Below, one piece after another: positions 24,283 to 32,523 of a stretch of 32,523 nucleotides of DNA; positions within the stretch are counted from its first letter, which is position 1; each line of letters starts with the position of its first letter. The translations under genes and the position numbers were made by a program. Source of the stretch: Betaproteobacteria bacterium (lineage in GTDB: Bacteria > Pseudomonadota > Gammaproteobacteria > Burkholderiales > SG8-39); contig VBCH01000220.1 of assembly GCA_005884455.1 (NCBI GenBank), positions 1 through 32,523 of the forward strand, given 5' to 3'. The notes beneath the pieces are model-generated. The model ran no database searches. It was not told the origin of the DNA and saw nothing but the letters and a program-made list of their open reading frames with translations.

Positions 24283-25083
24283 ATGTTTTCACGCCCGGTC
24301 CGCCTGCTTGCCGCGCTGTCCCTGTGCCTTGCGATGCCCGTTTGGGGCCAGACCGCCGCAAAGGCTCCCGCTCCCAAGGCGGTGACGGTCAACGGCAAGC
24401 CCATTCCCAAGGCGCGTCTGGACTTCATCGTCAAGCAGCGCACCACGCAGGGCCAGCCCGACAATGACCAGGCGCGCAAGGCGATTCTCGACAACCTGAT
24501 CACGCAGGAAGTGGTCGCACAGGAAGCGGATCGCAGAGGGTTCGCAAAGACGTCGGACGTGCGCACCCAGCTCGAATTGCTGCGCCAGCAAGTGCTCGTC
24601 CAGGCGATCGTCCAGGACCACTTGAAGACGCACCCCATCAAGGACGAGGAGATGCTCGCGGAGTACAACAAGGCCAAGGCGTCGCGCGGCGACAAGGAAT
24701 ACAAGGCACGCCACATCCTGGTCGACAAGGACTCCGAGGCCAATGAAATCATCGCGCAGCTGAAGAAAGGGACGAAATTCGAGGAGCTCGCCAAGCAATC
24801 CAAGGATCAGGGCTCGAAGGACAAGGGCGGCGACCTCGACTGGAATACCCCGGGCACCTTCGTTAAGCCTTTCGCCGAGGCGCTTTCCAAGCTGGAAAAG
24901 GGGAAATACACCGAAACGCCGGTACAGACCCAGTTCGGCTGGCACGTCATCCAGCTCGATGATGTCCGCGCCATGCAATTCCCCGCCTTCGACACCGTCA
25001 AGCAGCAGCTGCTCTCGAGGATGCAGGAGCAGGAAGTGCAGAAGTTCGTCACCGAGCTGCGCTCGAAGGCGAAAATCCAATAA
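24283..25083 (+). CDS. Periplasmic parvulin-type peptidylprolyl isomerase
   Basis: This 266-residue exported protein has a signal peptide (MFSRPVRLLAALSLCLAMPVWGQ) and a SurA-like N-terminal helical region with QEVVAQEADRRG. A parvulin (PpiC) domain follows at about 145-235: KARHILVDKD, GTKFEELAKQSKD, GGDLDWNTPG, and TQFGWHVIQLDD. It assists folding of envelope proteins. ATG 24283 with AAGGA eight bases upstream gives the signal peptide; the frame opening at 24244 would put charged residues ahead of it. It follows bolA by 28 bases. A hairpin just past the stop may end the transcript. Confidence 0.95.
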   Translation: MFSRPVRLLAALSLCLAMPVWGQTAAKAPAPKAVTVNGKPIPKARLDFIVKQRTTQGQPDNDQARKAILDNLITQEVVAQEADRRGFAKTSDVRTQLELLRQQVLVQAIVQDHLKTHPIKDEEMLAEYNKAKASRGDKEYKARHILVDKDSEANEIIAQLKKGTKFEELAKQSKDQGSKDKGGDLDWNTPGTFVKPFAEALSKLEKGKYTETPVQTQFGWHVIQLDDVRAMQFPAFDTVKQQLLSRMQEQEVQKFVTELRSKAKIQ

Positions 25084-25087
25084 ATCC

Positions 25088-25107
25088 GGGCGCCCGTTCG
25101 GGCGCCC
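25088..25107. terminator. Hairpin between convergent genes
   Basis: GGGCGCCC-GTTC-GGGCGCCC gives an 8-bp perfect GC stem with a four-base loop, four bases after the parvulin gene stop and six before the convergent lipoprotein stop. There is no following T-run in either direction, so it may be a Rho-dependent or weak bidirectional terminator. Confidence 0.5.
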
Positions 25108-25113
25108 CGTCAG

Positions 25114-25689
25114 CTACTGCGGCTCGAGGGCAACATCTCCCGCGGAGAGGATCGCCACGACGTGGGCGCGCGCGGTGTAGCGATTGCCATCGCGAGCGCC
25201 GAACGTCACGAACACGCCGGTGGCGCTGACCGCGGCGTGCTCGCGCTCGCGCTCATGCTCGCCGATCGTGCGGACCAGGCCGCCCACCAGCGGAATACCC
25301 GCGCCCGCTACGGTCAGCACTTGGCCGGGCGACAGCGCCGAGATCTTCGCGGCTTCGAAGGTGAATTCCTGCAGCGAGATCTCCAGGCAGCGCGCCGCGC
25401 ACGCGGCTTCGACCGGCACGCCGCTCTCGACCAGCCGTGTGCGCAGGAGCTCGGCGACGATCGGCTCGGTGCCGCTCGTTGCGGCCGCGGTCGTACGCAC
25501 CACCACGGGCAGGTTGCGGAAGGCGTCGGACGCCAGGCGGTTCTTGATTTCGACGCTGAGGCTGTCGACGACCTTGCGGACTCCTTCGACGGGATGTGCC
25601 GGCCGCGCTGAGTCGCCCCGCGTGGCGCAACCTGCGATCAGCGACGCGATCACGATCGGCACCTGCCACGCTGACGTGTTTCTGGCCAT
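25114..25689 (-). CDS. Putative lipoprotein of unknown function
   Basis: This 191-residue protein starts at ATG 25689 after a strong GGAGGAG; the longer frame upstream is unsupported. A lipoprotein signal ends LIAGC (Cys about residue 21). The mature part includes VDSLSVEIKNRLAS and a TEPIVAELLRTRLVESGVPVE segment reminiscent of FlgO/CsgG-type outer membrane lipoproteins, then a Cys pair (ACAARC) and a Gly/Val-rich region (VLTVAGAGIPLVGGLV) that could touch a membrane. The family is not recognised with confidence. It lies downstream of purL on the same strand and convergent to the parvulin gene. Confidence 0.75.
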   Translation of the reverse strand: MARNTSAWQVPIVIASLIAGCATRGDSARPAHPVEGVRKVVDSLSVEIKNRLASDAFRNLPVVVRTTAAATSGTEPIVAELLRTRLVESGVPVEAACAARCLEISLQEFTFEAAKISALSPGQVLTVAGAGIPLVGGLVRTIGEHEREREHAAVSATGVFVTFGARDGNRYTARAHVVAILSAGDVALEPQ

Positions 25690-25773
25690 CGTCTCCTCCC
25701 CGAGGGGCATCAATGTAGTCCTACCCCATGGCGCTGGCAAGCCTGCCTTGGAAAACATGCGACCGCAAATCGT

Positions 25774-28700
25774 CTATCCGACCCACTTCCGCGCATTGCG
25801 GAACATGCGCATCCAGGGGCTGTCTTCACCCCAGCCTTCAGGGTGCCAGGATTGCTGCACCGTGCGGAAGACGCGCTCGGGGTGGGGCATGAGGATGGTG
25901 AAGCGCCCATCCGGGGTCGTGAGCCCGGTGATGCCTCCGGGTGACCCGTTCGGATTCAAAGGATAGACTTCGGTCGGGACACCGCGGTTGTCGACGAAGC
26001 GCAGCGCGACGATCGCCTTCGGTCCTGCTTCCGGTGAATCGAAAACCGCGCGCCCCTCGCCGTGCGCGGTGACGATCGCCATGCGGCTGCCCGTCATGCC
26101 GGAAAAAAACAGCGAAGGGCTGGTGGTGACTTCCACCATGACCAAGCGCGCCTCGAATTGCTCGGATCGGTTCTTGACGAAGCGCGGCCAGTGCTCCGCC
26201 CCGGGGATCAGCTCCGTCAACTGGCTCATCATCTGGCAGCCGTTGCACGCACCCAGAGCGAAGGTGTCGTTGCGCTCGAAAAACGCGCCGAACGCGTCCC
26301 GCGCGCGCGCATCGAACAGGATCCCCTTCGCCCAACCCGCGCCTGCGCCGAGGACGTCGCCGTAGGAAAATCCGCCGCCTGCGACAAAGCCCTTGAATTC
26401 GACGAGAGACACGCGTCCGGCCGTGATGTCGCTCATGTGAATGTCGTGCGCGTCGAATCCGGCGCGATCGAACGCCGCGGCCATTTCAACCTGGCCGTTG
26501 ACTCCCTGCTCGCGCAGGATCGCGACCTTCGGCCTCGCCCCTCTCGCGATGAAGGGCGCGGCGACGTCGTCGGCGGGATCGAACGTCAGCGCCGCCGACA
26601 GGCCCGGATCGTCCCGGTCGAGAATCCGATCGAACTCCTCCCTGGCGCAATTGGGTTCGTCGCGCAGCTGCTGCATCCGGAAAGTCACTTCCGACCAGAT
26701 ACGCTCCAGTTCCGCGCGAGGCGCGGCGAACACCGCCTTGGCGTTGCGCACAAAGCGCAGCTCGTCGCGCGCGTTGGGACTGCCGATGACCTGCGCGGGC
26801 ACCCCCGCAAGACGCTCGAACACCTTGCCGCGGTCCGAGGCCCGGATCTGGATCACCGCACCGAGCTCCTCGGCGAACAGCGCCGCGAGCACCCGTTCGA
26901 AATCTCGGCCGAGCATAAGCTCCGGCCGCCGCTCGTTGCCCTCCACGTCATGGGCTGCTTCGTCATAGGCGAGCATGTCGAGGTTCACGGTGACACCGAC
27001 ATGGGCCGCGAAGGCCATCTCGCACACGGTCGCGAACAAGCCGCCGTCCGAGCGGTCGTGATAAGCGACAATCAGGCCTTCTCGATTCAAGGCCTGCACT
27101 GCGGCGAAGAAGTCGGCGAGCAGCTTCGGCTCTTCCAGGTCGGGCGCGCCGTCGCCGCACTGGCCGAACACCTGCGCGAGAATCGAGCCGCCCAGGCGGT
27201 TGCGCCCGCGCCCGAGATCCAGAAGAACGAGCTCCGTCTCGCCGGAATCGGTCGCGAGCTGCGGGGTGAGCGTCCGGCGAACGTCCTCGCAGGGCGCAAA
27301 TGCCGAGACGATCAAGGACAAGGGAGCGATCACCTCTTTCGCCTTCCCGCCTTCTTCCCAGGCGGTGCGCATTGAAAGGGAATCCTTGCCTACCGGGATG
27401 CTGATCCCGAGCGCGGGGCACAGACCGAGAGCCACCGCTCGCACGGTATCGAACAAGGCCGCGTCTTCGGCCCCGTGGCCCGCGGCAGCCATCCAGTTTG
27501 CGGAGAGCTTCACCCGATTCAGGCTCCCGACCGCAGCCGCCGCAAGATTCGTGAGAGCCTCGCCCACCGCCATGCGGCCCGAGGCTTCCGGATTGATGAG
27601 GGCGAGCGGCGAGCGCTCCCCCATCGCGAACGCTTCTCCGCTCGTCTCCTTGAAACCCATCAAGGTCACCGCGCAGTCGGCCACCGGCGTCTGCCACGGC
27701 CCGACGAAAGGATCGCGCGCGCACAGGCCGCCCACCGTCCGGTCGCCTATGCTCACCAGAAAAGTCTTGCGCGCTACGCTGGGATGCCGCAGCACCCGTC
27801 GGCACGCCTCCTCGAGCGCCACCTCGCCGAGCGCGAGCGGGGCCGGTTGCGGGCGGTGGCGCCGGACTTCGCGCGTCATGCGCGGCGGCTTGCCGAGGAG
27901 CACCGACAGCTCCATTTCGACCGGCTCGCGGCGGAACTGCCGGTCCTCGACGACCAGGCATCCGTCGTTGGTTACGATGCCGACGACTGCGGCCGGGCAG
28001 CGCTCGCGCTCGCAGATCGACTCGAACTCTCCGATGCGCTCGGCCGCGACGGCGAGCACGAAACGCTCCTGCGCTTCGTTGCACCACAGCTCGCGCGGCG
28101 TCATGCCGGGTTCTTCGTTGGGCACGGCGCGCAGATCGATCCGGGCGCCGCGCCCGGCCATATGGACGAGCTCCGGCAGCGCGTTCGACAGGCCGCCTGC
28201 ACCGACGTCGTGAATGGAGAGCACCGGATTGCGCTCGCCGAGCTGCCAGCAGCGGTCGATGACCTCCTGGGCGCGCCTCTGCATCTCGGCGTTGCCCCGC
28301 TGCACCGAATCGAAGTCGAGGTTCTCGGGATTGGCGCCCGTGTCCACGCTCGACGCGGCGCCTCCGCCCATCCCGATCAGCATTCCCGGACCGCCGAGAT
28401 GCACGAGCAGGGCGCCGGGCGCAAGCGGGCTCTTGTGGGCGTGCACCGCGCTGATGTTGCCGAGTCCCCCTGCGATCATGATCGGCTTGTGGTAACCGCG
28501 GACGATTCCCTCCGCTTCCATCTCGAAGGCCCGAAAGTAACCGGCAAGATTGGGGCGGCCGAATTCGTTGTTGAACGAGGCCGCGCCTATCGGTCCCTCG
28601 AGCATGATCTGCAGCGCCGAGGCCACCCGGTCGGGTTTTCCGCAAGTCCTTTCCCACGCCTGCTCGAAATCCGGAATGCGCAGATGCGACACCGAGAAGC

Positions 28701-29694
28701 CGCACAGTCCCGCCTTGGGCTTCGCGCCGCGGCCGGTCGCCGCCTCGTCGCGGATCTCGCCGCCGGAGCCGGTCGCCGCCCCCGGAAAAGGCGAGATCGC
28801 CGTGGGGTGGTTGTGGGTCTCGCACTTCATCAGCGTGTGCGTGAGCTCGTCCCGGTACCCGTAGCGCCCGCCGGATCCCGGATAGAAGCGTGCGATGGCT
28901 CGCCCTTCGATCACCGCGGCGTTGTCGGAGTAGGCCACCACCGTCCCGGCGGCATTGCGCGCGTGCGTGGTCTTGATCATCCCGAAGAGAGTTTCGTCCT
29001 GCGGAGCTCCGTCGATGATCCACGAGGCGTTGAAGATCTTGTGCCGGCAGTGCTCCGAGTTCGCCTGAGCGAACATCGTGAGCTCCACATCGGTGGGATC
29101 GCGCGCGAGTTTGCGGTAGTGCGCCAGAAGGTAGTCGATTTCGTCGGGCGCGAGAGCAAGCCCGAGAGCGCTGTTGGCGTCCTCCAACGCCGCGCGCCCG
29201 CGTGCCAGTACATTCACGAGCGCGTACGGCTTCGGCACGTGATGACGGAACAGCGCATCGGCCCCGTCGAGCGAGCCGAGCACCGTTTCAGTCATGCGGT
29301 CGTGAATGAGTCCGAAGATCCGATACAGGTCGGAATCGGGCGAAGCGCCGGAAAAAAACCATGCAACGCCCCGCTCGATGCGCCGGACCGCTTCAAGACC
29401 GCAGCGGCGGGCGATATCGCTCGCCTTTGACGACCACGGCGAGATGGTGCCCAGGCGCGGCACGCTGAGCAGCATGCGGCCGCCGCCCGCCGGCGCAGGC
29501 TCGCCGTACTGCAGCAGGCGCTCGAGCACCTCGGTTTCGCGCGGTTCGAGCGTGCGCTCGGCTTCGACGAAATGCCAGTATTCGGCGGCTGTGATCCGGA
29601 CCGATCCGTGGGAGCTTGCGAGGCGGGAGTTGAGCTTGTCGAGCCGGAAAGCGGAAACGGCGCGGCTTCCGCGCAGCTTGAGGATCAACGACAT
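25774..29694 (-). CDS. purL: Phosphoribosylformylglycinamidine synthase PurL
   Basis: PurL catalyses the glutamine- and ATP-dependent step from FGAR to FGAM in purine synthesis. The single-chain 1306-residue enzyme is the long proteobacterial form (E. coli about 1295). The FGAM synthase domain shows [34 protein letters not shown] and later [15 protein letters not shown]. The C-terminal class I glutaminase carries Cys1150 in GACNGCQMM and His1271/Glu1273 in PHPERVF. Start is ATG 29694 without a strong Shine-Dalgarno sequence. A TATAAT about 22 bases upstream, in the gap after the AsmA-like gene, gives it an independent promoter. Confidence 0.98.
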   Translation of the reverse strand: MSLILKLRGSRAVSAFRLDKLNSRLASSHGSVRITAAEYWHFVEAERTLEPRETEVLERLLQYGEPAPAGGGRMLLSVPRLGTISPWSSKASDIARRCGLEAVRRIERGVAWFFSGASPDSDLYRIFGLIHDRMTETVLGSLDGADALFRHHVPKPYALVNVLARGRAALEDANSALGLALAPDEIDYLLAHYRKLARDPTDVELTMFAQANSEHCRHKIFNASWIIDGAPQDETLFGMIKTTHARNAAGTVVAYSDNAAVIEGRAIARFYPGSGGRYGYRDELTHTLMKCETHNHPTAISPFPGAATGSGGEIRDEAATGRGAKPKAGLCGFSVSHLRIPDFEQAWERTCGKPDRVASALQIMLEGPIGAASFNNEFGRPNLAGYFRAFEMEAEGIVRGYHKPIMIAGGLGNISAVHAHKSPLAPGALLVHLGGPGMLIGMGGGAASSVDTGANPENLDFDSVQRGNAEMQRRAQEVIDRCWQLGERNPVLSIHDVGAGGLSNALPELVHMAGRGARIDLRAVPNEEPGMTPRELWCNEAQERFVLAVAAERIGEFESICERERCPAAVVGIVTNDGCLVVEDRQFRREPVEMELSVLLGKPPRMTREVRRHRPQPAPLALGEVALEEACRRVLRHPSVARKTFLVSIGDRTVGGLCARDPFVGPWQTPVADCAVTLMGFKETSGEAFAMGERSPLALINPEASGRMAVGEALTNLAAAAVGSLNRVKLSANWMAAAGHGAEDAALFDTVRAVALGLCPALGISIPVGKDSLSMRTAWEEGGKAKEVIAPLSLIVSAFAPCEDVRRTLTPQLATDSGETELVLLDLGRGRNRLGGSILAQVFGQCGDGAPDLEEPKLLADFFAAVQALNREGLIVAYHDRSDGGLFATVCEMAFAAHVGVTVNLDMLAYDEAAHDVEGNERRPELMLGRDFERVLAALFAEELGAVIQIRASDRGKVFERLAGVPAQVIGSPNARDELRFVRNAKAVFAAPRAELERIWSEVTFRMQQLRDEPNCAREEFDRILDRDDPGLSAALTFDPADDVAAPFIARGARPKVAILREQGVNGQVEMAAAFDRAGFDAHDIHMSDITAGRVSLVEFKGFVAGGGFSYGDVLGAGAGWAKGILFDARARDAFGAFFERNDTFALGACNGCQMMSQLTELIPGAEHWPRFVKNRSEQFEARLVMVEVTTSPSLFFSGMTGSRMAIVTAHGEGRAVFDSPEAGPKAIVALRFVDNRGVPTEVYPLNPNGSPGGITGLTTPDGRFTILMPHPERVFRTVQQSWHPEGWGEDSPWMRMFRNARKWVG

Positions 29695-29715
29695 GAGGCG
29701 TGCCGGTAAAGTGCA

Positions 29716-29743
29716 ATTATACCGGACCCCTCCGTCCTGCTAA
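29716..29743 (-). promoter_or_regulatory. Candidate sigma-70 promoter of purL
   Basis: On the minus strand, TTAGCA (29743-29738), a 16-base spacer and TATAAT (29721-29716) precede the purL ATG at 29694. It fills the 50-base gap downstream of the AsmA-like gene, so purL need not depend on read-through. No PurR operator was recognised. Confidence 0.45.
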
Positions 29744-29744
29744 C

Positions 29745-32348
29745 TCAATTGCCGCGGCGGAACTGGGGATTCTGCAAGGTGCCGGCGAGCGTGAGCGTCG
29801 CGCGCGCCTGCACGCTCTGCGCGCGAAGCTCGACCTGAATACGCCCGGACAGGTTTTTCTGGGGATCCATCTCGCCCTGTCCGGCGCCGTTCAACAGGCC
29901 CGCCGCCATTCTGACTTGGCGAACGAGGATCCGATTGGCGTCGGCCGATACTCCGCCGCTCATCTCGGAGAAGAGAGTCGTCCCTCCGCCCGAGCCGCTG
30001 CCCTGGAGCAGCCGCGTCATGTCGACGTTGGTGATCGCCCCTTTCTGTATCGTGAAATTGCCCTCGAGCTGGGCGTTCAGGATCAACCTTTCGGGCAGCA
30101 GCCCCTTCATGGAGTACACGCCCTTGCCCTGCAGCGTCCCTCCGGCGAGGAGCGGCGCGGCGATCTTCCCCGCCTCCATCTGGCGCGCCGTGATCTCGCC
30201 CTCCATGCTCCAGCCGCCCGACCATCTGAGGCGCACGGTGCCGAGCAGCCGCCCGCCGAACGCTCGCGCCTCGGCTTCGCTCAACGCGAGCTCGCCCCTC
30301 GTCACGGTGCCCTTCGCCAGAAACTCGCTGAGATCCGTATCCACGCCGATGGGCAAGGGGAAGGTGTCCGCGGAGATCTCGATGGCCGCCCTCCCCCCCT
30401 GAGGCTGCAGCTTCACGGAAAGCCTGCGCTCGGCGTTGGAAATCACGACCGACTTCAACGCGCCGTCCGCAGATAGAATTGCAATGACGTCCAGCGCCGG
30501 CAGATTCAGTTCCGGGACATCGAGCTTCAATCCTTTGGCCGTTATGCGCTCGACCCCGAGCGACCCGCGACTGCCCTTGTCCTGCAGCAGCGCGGGGAGA
30601 AATTCCCCGGGGAAAGTGGCGTTTTCCAGCTCGAAACTCTTGAACGGTATCCGGTCCTCCAGCAAGGAGGTGATCACCGGGGTGGCCTTGATCAGGGCCG
30701 CGCGCATCGCGTGCTCTTTGCCTATCACCACTTTCTCGAACTTCAGCTGCGGGATCGGCAGCAGAGTCAGGTTGACGGTGCCGATCTTGACCGGCTCCCC
30801 GAGCCACGCCTGCGCCGCTTTTTCATACGGACCGGATTCCAGGGGCACGAAGGGAAGCACGGCAACCCCTACGATCAGGGTCAGGAGCAGCATCACCGCA
30901 AACTGCTTCGCGAGGCCGCCGGGCCTCCTCTTCGCCCAGATCTCGCGGGCGGACAGCGCGGCTTCCTTGGGATCCCGGGCCGCGTCGTCCTCTTCCGCCC
31001 TGCCTCTCGCCCGCGCCGCCTTGCGCGCCTTCTTGGCCGCCTTCGCCTGCGCCTTTTCCTCGGCGCGGATCCGCTTCTCCTCTTGCTTGGCGCGCTTCTT
31101 CTCTTCGTCGGCGCGCGTTTCCTCGTCCTCGGCGCGGCGCGCTTCCTCGGCGCGCTGCGCTTCCTCCTCGGCTTCGCGGCGGGCGCGCTCCTCCTCCTGC
31201 CTGCGCTCCCCTTCCTCGCGCTCCCTGTACTCCGCTTCGCGTCGCGCGTTCTCTTCCTGCTCCCGCAGCGAACGCTCGAGGTCCTCCGTTTCCCGGCGCG
31301 CCCGCTCTTCTTCTTCCATGCGGCGCCGCAGCTCTTCCTCGCGCCTGGGCCGCTCGTCCTGGTCGCGGCGCGCCCGCTCCTCGGATTCACGCTTGGCGCG
31401 CATCTCGGCTTCGACCTTGACGCGCGCTTCGGATTCGATGCGGGACCTTCGCTCCGCCTGCTCGTACTCCTCGCGGCGGAGGCGTTCGGCTTCCTCGCGA
31501 CGCATCCGCTCCTCGATTTCCTTTCGGGTGCGCTCCTCCGCCTCGCGTCTCACGCGCTCCTCGGCGTCCCTGCGCACTTTCTCTTCCGCATCGCGGCGTG
31601 CGCGTACGTCTGCATCGCGCCTGGCTTTCTCCTCGTTTTCGCGCCGGGTCCTTTCCTCGATCTCCCTGCGGATGCGCTCCTCGGCCTCGCGTTTGCCCGC
31701 CTGCTCCGCCTCGATGACCGCCCGCGTAACGGCTTCCCGCCGCGCCTTCTCTTCGGCTTCCCTGCGCTGCCGCTCCTCGGCCTCGCGGCGCGCCCGATCG
31801 AGCGCTTCCGCTTGCGCCTTCGCCTGGACGTCGGCACTGGAGTCAAGCCCGGCCCGCGCCGAGAGCCTTGCTTTGTGCTCCGCCTCGGCTCTTGCCCGCG
31901 CCGCCACCTCGGCCCTCGCTTTCGCCGCGGCTTCTTCGCGCGCGCGCGTAGCCTGGGCCTGCCGGGCGATTTCCTGCGCCTGCGTCTGAAGTCTTGCGTC
32001 CTCGCTCGTCTTTGCGGAAGGCTTTGCGGGTGTGAACGCGGTAAAGTCGAGATCCTCGCCGCTGTCCGCGGAGGAAGGTGCGGTCGGCGTGCGCGGGACC
32101 GAGGGCCGCGGCGCTTCCTCCTGCTTCCCGACGAACTCGCGCACGTAGCCTTCTCTTTCCATGCTCTTCACGGCTTCGAGGAGCTCGGGCTCGGTCATCT
32201 TCGAGAATGTCCGCAGCAGCTCGGAAACGCTGACCTTGCCGTCGATTTCCTTGAGGATGTTGCGGAGATCCCGCGACAGAGCGCTGGTCTTGCCGGTCGC
32301 CTCCATCAGGCCCTTGCCGGTCTTGGTGAGAATCGATCGACGATTCAT
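29745..32348 (-). CDS. Winged-helix / charged-helix / AsmA-like membrane protein
   Basis: This 867-residue protein has an unusual order. Residues 1-75 look like a winged-helix-type domain (GKGLMEATGKTSALSRDLRNI, LRTFSKMTEPELLEAVKSMEREGYV). Residues 76-115 form a Pro/Ser-rich linker. Residues 115-460 are a continuous Glu/Arg/Ala-rich helix with 8-residue repeats. One membrane helix lies at about 483-503. Residues 505-867 resemble the AsmA family C-terminal region (LTLLPIPQLKFEKVVIG, FKSFELENATFPGEFLP, GSGGGTTLFSEMSGGVSADANRIL). Topology therefore puts the helix in the cytoplasm and the AsmA domain in the periplasm. AsmA proteins are linked to lipid transport across the envelope. Function is unknown; start at ATG 32348 with a weak ribosome binding site. 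Confidence 0.85.
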   Translation of the reverse strand: MNRRSILTKTGKGLMEATGKTSALSRDLRNILKEIDGKVSVSELLRTFSKMTEPELLEAVKSMEREGYVREFVGKQEEAPRPSVPRTPTAPSSADSGEDLDFTAFTPAKPSAKTSEDARLQTQAQEIARQAQATRAREEAAAKARAEVAARARAEAEHKARLSARAGLDSSADVQAKAQAEALDRARREAEERQRREAEEKARREAVTRAVIEAEQAGKREAEERIRREIEERTRRENEEKARRDADVRARRDAEEKVRRDAEERVRREAEERTRKEIEERMRREEAERLRREEYEQAERRSRIESEARVKVEAEMRAKRESEERARRDQDERPRREEELRRRMEEEERARRETEDLERSLREQEENARREAEYREREEGERRQEEERARREAEEEAQRAEEARRAEDEETRADEEKKRAKQEEKRIRAEEKAQAKAAKKARKAARARGRAEEDDAARDPKEAALSAREIWAKRRPGGLAKQFAVMLLLTLIVGVAVLPFVPLESGPYEKAAQAWLGEPVKIGTVNLTLLPIPQLKFEKVVIGKEHAMRAALIKATPVITSLLEDRIPFKSFELENATFPGEFLPALLQDKGSRGSLGVERITAKGLKLDVPELNLPALDVIAILSADGALKSVVISNAERRLSVKLQPQGGRAAIEISADTFPLPIGVDTDLSEFLAKGTVTRGELALSEAEARAFGGRLLGTVRLRWSGGWSMEGEITARQMEAGKIAAPLLAGGTLQGKGVYSMKGLLPERLILNAQLEGNFTIQKGAITNVDMTRLLQGSGSGGGTTLFSEMSGGVSADANRILVRQVRMAAGLLNGAGQGEMDPQKNLSGRIQVELRAQSVQARATLTLAGTLQNPQFRRGN
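31473..31808 (-). repeat. Fourteen 24-base (8-residue) coding repeats
   Basis: Within the AsmA-like gene, residues 181-292 read as 14 back-to-back octads, consensus EAEERxRR. Examples are EAEERIRR, EIEERTRR, DAEEKVRR and EIEERMRR. Units 4 and 5 (EAVTRAVI, EAEQAGKR) are degenerate. The 24-base period is visible in the DNA as recurring gcctc/cctcggc blocks. The pattern suggests internal duplication and predicts a stiff charged helix, not a canonical heptad coiled coil. Confidence 0.7.
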
Positions 32349-32393
32349 ACTCGGGTGCGGTTCATCGCCCTCGCGTAAGGCCGCGCGCCGCGA

Positions 32394-32523
32394 TTATCGG
32401 CTGCCTATTATAGGCTGTCCATACCCGCCGCCCCCGGGCGTCTCGATCACGAAGCTGTCCCCGGAATTCACCTCGATCTGATCACATCCTTCCAACTCGA
32501 CGACCTCGCCGCCCGCGCGGTGC
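32394..32523 (-). CDS. Hydantoinase B/oxoprolinase family protein, C-terminal end
   Basis: The window edge cuts this gene; only the last 42 codons and the TAA stop are present. The end reads GDSFVIETPGGGGYGQP, which is the characteristic C-terminus of hydantoinase B/5-oxoprolinase proteins (N-methylhydantoinase or acetone carboxylase subunit relatives). The upstream part and start lie outside the window, so the exact subfamily is open. The AsmA-like gene begins 45 bases downstream on the same strand. Confidence 0.75.
   Translation of the reverse strand, partial: HRAGGEVVELEGCDQIEVNSGDSFVIETPGGGGYGQPIIGSR

Noticed and set aside
27475-29430. 651-codon open frame antisense to purL
   Set aside because: Shadow of purL; His/Arg-rich with no family match.
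31473-31808. Tandem repeats considered as CRISPR
   Set aside because: No spacers; the units run back to back and encode a continuous charged helix in the AsmA-like gene.
30711-32378. 555-codon open frame antisense to the AsmA-like gene
   Set aside because: It is the mirror of the E/R repeats, giving Leu/Phe/Arg runs, with no motif; a shadow.
32407-32412. TATAAT on the minus strand as a promoter for the AsmA-like gene
   Set aside because: It lies inside the hydantoinase-type coding end in GC-rich sequence with no -35 element; read-through is as likely.
1-32523. tRNA, rRNA, riboswitch, insertion sequence or phage gene
   Set aside because: Both strands were read for these; none was recognised. 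A covariance-model scan was not possible here, so a short RNA could be missed.

Overview
The window is a gene-dense, high-GC chromosomal segment with almost no non-coding space. It most resembles a betaproteobacterium. The reasons are the GC-rich codon use, the alaC-GNAT-hom-thrC cluster, the yciB-bolA-parvulin cluster, the long one-chain PurL and a complete lipid A aminoarabinose (arn) operon. Genus and species cannot be read from the sequence. No rRNA, tRNA, CRISPR array, insertion sequence or phage gene was recognised, and no stretch over 300 bases lacks a gene.

Layout. 95-3627 (+): mutS, translationally coupled to a lipoprotein metallophosphoesterase. 3646-11791 (-), in transcription order: alaC, a GNAT acetyltransferase, hom and thrC (aspartate-family amino acid synthesis), a small PUA/EVE-like protein, an auxiliary-type tryptophanyl-tRNA synthetase, a lipoprotein alpha/beta hydrolase, a DUF2237 protein and a Spy/LTXXQ-type periplasmic protein. 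11889-20152 (+): a tight nine-gene operon with a Mth938-domain protein, then arnT, an ArnE/F-like flippase subunit, arnB, arnC, a formyltransferase and a decarboxylase (the two halves of enterobacterial ArnA as separate genes), arnD, and a fluoroacetate-dehalogenase-type hydrolase. 20232-23095 (+): a Bcp/PrxQ peroxiredoxin, a PIN-PhoH ATPase and an exported SAM-methyltransferase-fold protein. 23105-25083: a small dual-CDGSH protein (-) diverging from yciB, bolA and a parvulin isomerase (+). 25114-32523 (-): an orphan lipoprotein, purL, a very unusual winged-helix/charged-helix/AsmA protein, and the 3' end of a hydantoinase B/oxoprolinase gene cut by the window edge.

How the genes work together. 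The arn products would convert UDP-glucuronate to undecaprenyl-phosphate-L-Ara4N, flip it and attach it to lipid A, giving resistance to cationic peptides. No ugd (UDP-glucose dehydrogenase) lies in the window, so UDP-glucuronate must come from elsewhere. AlaC, Hom and ThrC serve alanine and threonine/methionine synthesis. The envelope theme recurs in the Spy-like protein, YciB, the parvulin, the AsmA protein and three lipoproteins.

Most of the window is conserved core genome. The least explained items are the wHTH-helix-AsmA fusion with its 8-residue repeats, the apparently periplasmic methyltransferase, the TrpRS-II-type synthetase, the arn-coupled dehalogenase, and a phased set of GTTTC repeats upstream of the Spy-like gene.
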